The notes beneath the pieces were generated by a model. It did not search any database, was not told the origin of the DNA, and was given only the letters and a program-made list of their open reading frames with translations. A stretch of 8,392 nt of DNA, taken from contig CAMLDT010000155.1 of the NCBI GenBank assembly GCA_946479075.1, positions 1-8,392 of the forward strand. The letters run 5' to 3'. Below are positions 6,922 to 8,392 of the stretch, one piece after another. The first letter of the stretch is position 1. Each line of letters opens with the position of its first letter. Both the position numbers and the translations under genes were made by a program. The DNA is from an uncultured Polaromonas sp. (GTDB taxonomy: Bacteria > Pseudomonadota > Gammaproteobacteria > Burkholderiales > Burkholderiaceae).

Positions 6922-6923
6922 CC

Positions 6924-8315
6924 ATGACGCTTTCCGCCAACCCGGTGAATCCCGCTGCGCAGAACGTGCTGGCGCAATTTGCCGCGACCGGTGTTCAAAC
7001 CTGTTTTCACGGGCGCCACATCAACCCGCAGATTCTCGCGGACCTCGATGGCAGCAACTGGCGCCTGAAAGACTATGAGGCGCGCGGCGGTTACCAGGCC
7101 CTCCGCAAAATCCTGGCACAGGATGGTGGCGAAGGCATGACGCCGGACCAGGTCATCGCTGAAGTCAAGGCCGGTAGCCTGCGTGGCCGCGGTGGCGCCG
7201 GCTTTCCGACGGGCCTGAAGTGGAGCTTCATGCCGCGCCAGTTTCCGGGCCAGAAGTACCTGGTCTGCAATTCGGACGAGGGCGAGCCGGGCACCTGCAA
7301 AGACCGCGACATCATGCAGTACAACCCGCACAGCGTGATCGAAGGCATGGCGATTGCTGCCTATGCCATGGGTATCAGCGTGGGCTACAACTACATCCAC
7401 GGCGAGATTTTTGCGACTTACCAGCGTTTTGAAGAAGCACTGGAAGAGGCGCGCGCCGCCGGCCTGCTGGGCGACAAAATCCTGGGCAGCACCTTCAGCT
7501 TCCAGTTGCATGCCTCGCACGGTTTCGGCGCCTACATCTGCGGCGAGGAAACGGCTTTGCTGGAGTCGCTCGAAGGCAAGAAGGGCCAGCCGCGTTTCAA
7601 GCCGCCTTTCCCTGCGAGCTTCGGCCTGTACGGCAAGCCGACCACCATCAACAACACCGAAACTTTTGCAGCTGTTCCCTGGATCATCCGCCATGGCGGA
7701 CAGGCCTACCTCGAATGCGGCAAGCCCAACAATGGCGGCACCAAGATTTATTCGGTGTCTGGCGATGTCGAATTGCCCGGCAACTACGAGGTGCCAATGG
7801 GCACCCCCTTCAGCAAGCTGCTGGAGCTGGCCGGCGGCGTGCGCAAGGGGCGCACGCTCAAGGCCGTGATTCCCGGTGGCTCCTCCGCACCGGTCCTGCC
7901 GGCTTCCATCATGATGGAATGCACCATGGATTACGACTCGATTGCCAAGGCCGGCTCCATGCTCGGTTCTGGTGCCGTGATCGTCATGGACGACAGCCGC
8001 TGCATGGTGGAGTCGCTCAAGCGCCTGTCCTATTTCTACATGCACGAATCCTGTGGCCAGTGCACGCCATGCCGGGAAGGCACCGGCTGGCTCTGGCGCA
8101 TGGTGGACCGCATCCATCAGGGGCAGGGCCGTCAGAGCGACCTGGACCTGCTGAACTCGGTGGCCGACAACATCCAGGGCCGCACCATCTGCGCACTCGG
8201 CGACGCTGCGGCCATGCCTGTGCGAGCCATGATCAAGCATTTCCGTCATGAATTCGAGGCCATGATCAAACCCCAAGTCCCTCACGCACCCGCTCCGGCT
8301 GCTGCGCAGGTCTGA
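6924..8315 (+). CDS. nuoF: NADH-quinone oxidoreductase subunit F (51 kDa, FMN and N3 cluster)
   Basis: NuoF is the 51-kDa catalytic subunit of complex I: it binds NADH and FMN, takes the hydride from NADH and passes electrons to [4Fe-4S] cluster N3. The 463-residue product has the Gly-rich nucleotide/FMN motif [17 protein letters not shown] (88-104), the second FMN-site block [14 protein letters not shown] (116-129), [17 protein letters not shown] (202-218), and the N3 ligands C377, C380 and C383 in [12 protein letters not shown] plus C423 in [10 protein letters not shown]. The last residues form a short Pro/Ala tail (453-462) that is probably not structured. AGAGG at 6909-6913, inside the end of nuoE, is its likely ribosome site (10-base spacing). 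The gene is complete; nuoG follows after 16 bases. Confidence 0.98.
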   Translation: MTLSANPVNPAAQNVLAQFAATGVQTCFHGRHINPQILADLDGSNWRLKDYEARGGYQALRKILAQDGGEGMTPDQVIAEVKAGSLRGRGGAGFPTGLKWSFMPRQFPGQKYLVCNSDEGEPGTCKDRDIMQYNPHSVIEGMAIAAYAMGISVGYNYIHGEIFATYQRFEEALEEARAAGLLGDKILGSTFSFQLHASHGFGAYICGEETALLESLEGKKGQPRFKPPFPASFGLYGKPTTINNTETFAAVPWIIRHGGQAYLECGKPNNGGTKIYSVSGDVELPGNYEVPMGTPFSKLLELAGGVRKGRTLKAVIPGGSSAPVLPASIMMECTMDYDSIAKAGSMLGSGAVIVMDDSRCMVESLKRLSYFYMHESCGQCTPCREGTGWLWRMVDRIHQGQGRQSDLDLLNSVADNIQGRTICALGDAAAMPVRAMIKHFRHEFEAMIKPQVPHAPAPAAAQV

Positions 8316-8331
8316 GCCGCGGAAAGAAAAT

Positions 8332-8392
8332 ATGGTTGAAATAGAACTCGACGGCCAGAAGGTGGAAGTGCTCGAAGGCAGCACCGTGATGC
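8332..8392 (+). CDS. nuoG: NADH-quinone oxidoreductase subunit G, first 20 codons (3' cut by window edge)
   Basis: An ATG at 8332 is preceded by GGAAAG (8321-8326) with 5-base spacing and opens a frame that runs off the window. The 20 residues visible, MVEIELDGQKVEVLEGSTVM, fit the beta-grasp [2Fe-2S] ferredoxin domain at the N-terminus of NuoG (75-kDa subunit), which in complex I carries N1b and several [4Fe-4S] clusters. Its place directly after nuoF is the standard operon order. The Cys ligands lie beyond the window and cannot be checked. Confidence 0.88.
   Translation, partial: MVEIELDGQKVEVLEGSTVM

Noticed and set aside
6627..8384. A 585-codon open frame on the minus strand across nuoE, nuoF and the start of nuoG
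   Set aside because: It lies fully antisense to genes with intact catalytic motifs. Its product is rich in His, Arg, Ala and Val in the way expected from reading complement codons of GC-rich genes, and I recognise no domain in it. Long antisense frames are routine at this base composition.
1..8392. A previously undescribed multi-gene system in this window
   Set aside because: Every gene belongs to a well-known family in a familiar order, with expected lengths and intact motifs. There is no mobile element, array, unusual domain fusion or compositional break to support one.

Overview
This window is chromosomal housekeeping DNA from a betaproteobacterium, most likely a member of the Comamonadaceae (Burkholderiales). 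The evidence is the gene order pnp – quinone oxidoreductase – tpiA – secG – tRNA-Leu(GAG) – nuoABCDEFG, separate nuoC and nuoD genes (fused in E. coli), a NuoD of 417 residues that closely matches the betaproteobacterial form, high GC at third codon positions, and an intergenic hairpin repeat between pnp and the next gene of a type I recall from Acidovorax/Polaromonas/Rhodoferax-like genomes. The family-level placement is inference; no database search was possible. Every gene is on the + strand.

Bases 1-2836: the C-terminal half of polynucleotide phosphorylase (pnp), a 72-base gap containing the hairpin repeat, a PIG3-type NAD(P)H:quinone oxidoreductase, and triosephosphate isomerase (tpiA), which starts only 4 bases after the oxidoreductase stop. 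Bases 2837-3581: secG, a translocon subunit with an Ala/Pro-rich tail, then a 116-base gap with weak secondary structures, a complete tRNA-Leu with anticodon GAG and encoded CCA, and a 94-base leader containing a nested inverted repeat.

Bases 3582-8392: the first part of the respiratory complex I operon: nuoA (membrane arm), nuoB, nuoC and nuoD (connecting module that carries cluster N2 and the quinone site), then nuoE, nuoF and the first 20 codons of nuoG (NADH-oxidising module). Spacing within nuoB-nuoG is tight (1-base overlap to 20 bases), as expected for one polycistronic message that makes subunits in 1:1 ratio. All visible iron-sulfur ligands, FMN-site motifs and quinone-site residues are present, so these genes look functional.

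No new multi-gene system, mobile element, CRISPR array or phage remnant is visible. The points worth a second look are small: the dispersed hairpin repeat, the structured sequence on both sides of the tRNA and what it means for secG/tRNA/nuo transcription, and a few start-site questions.
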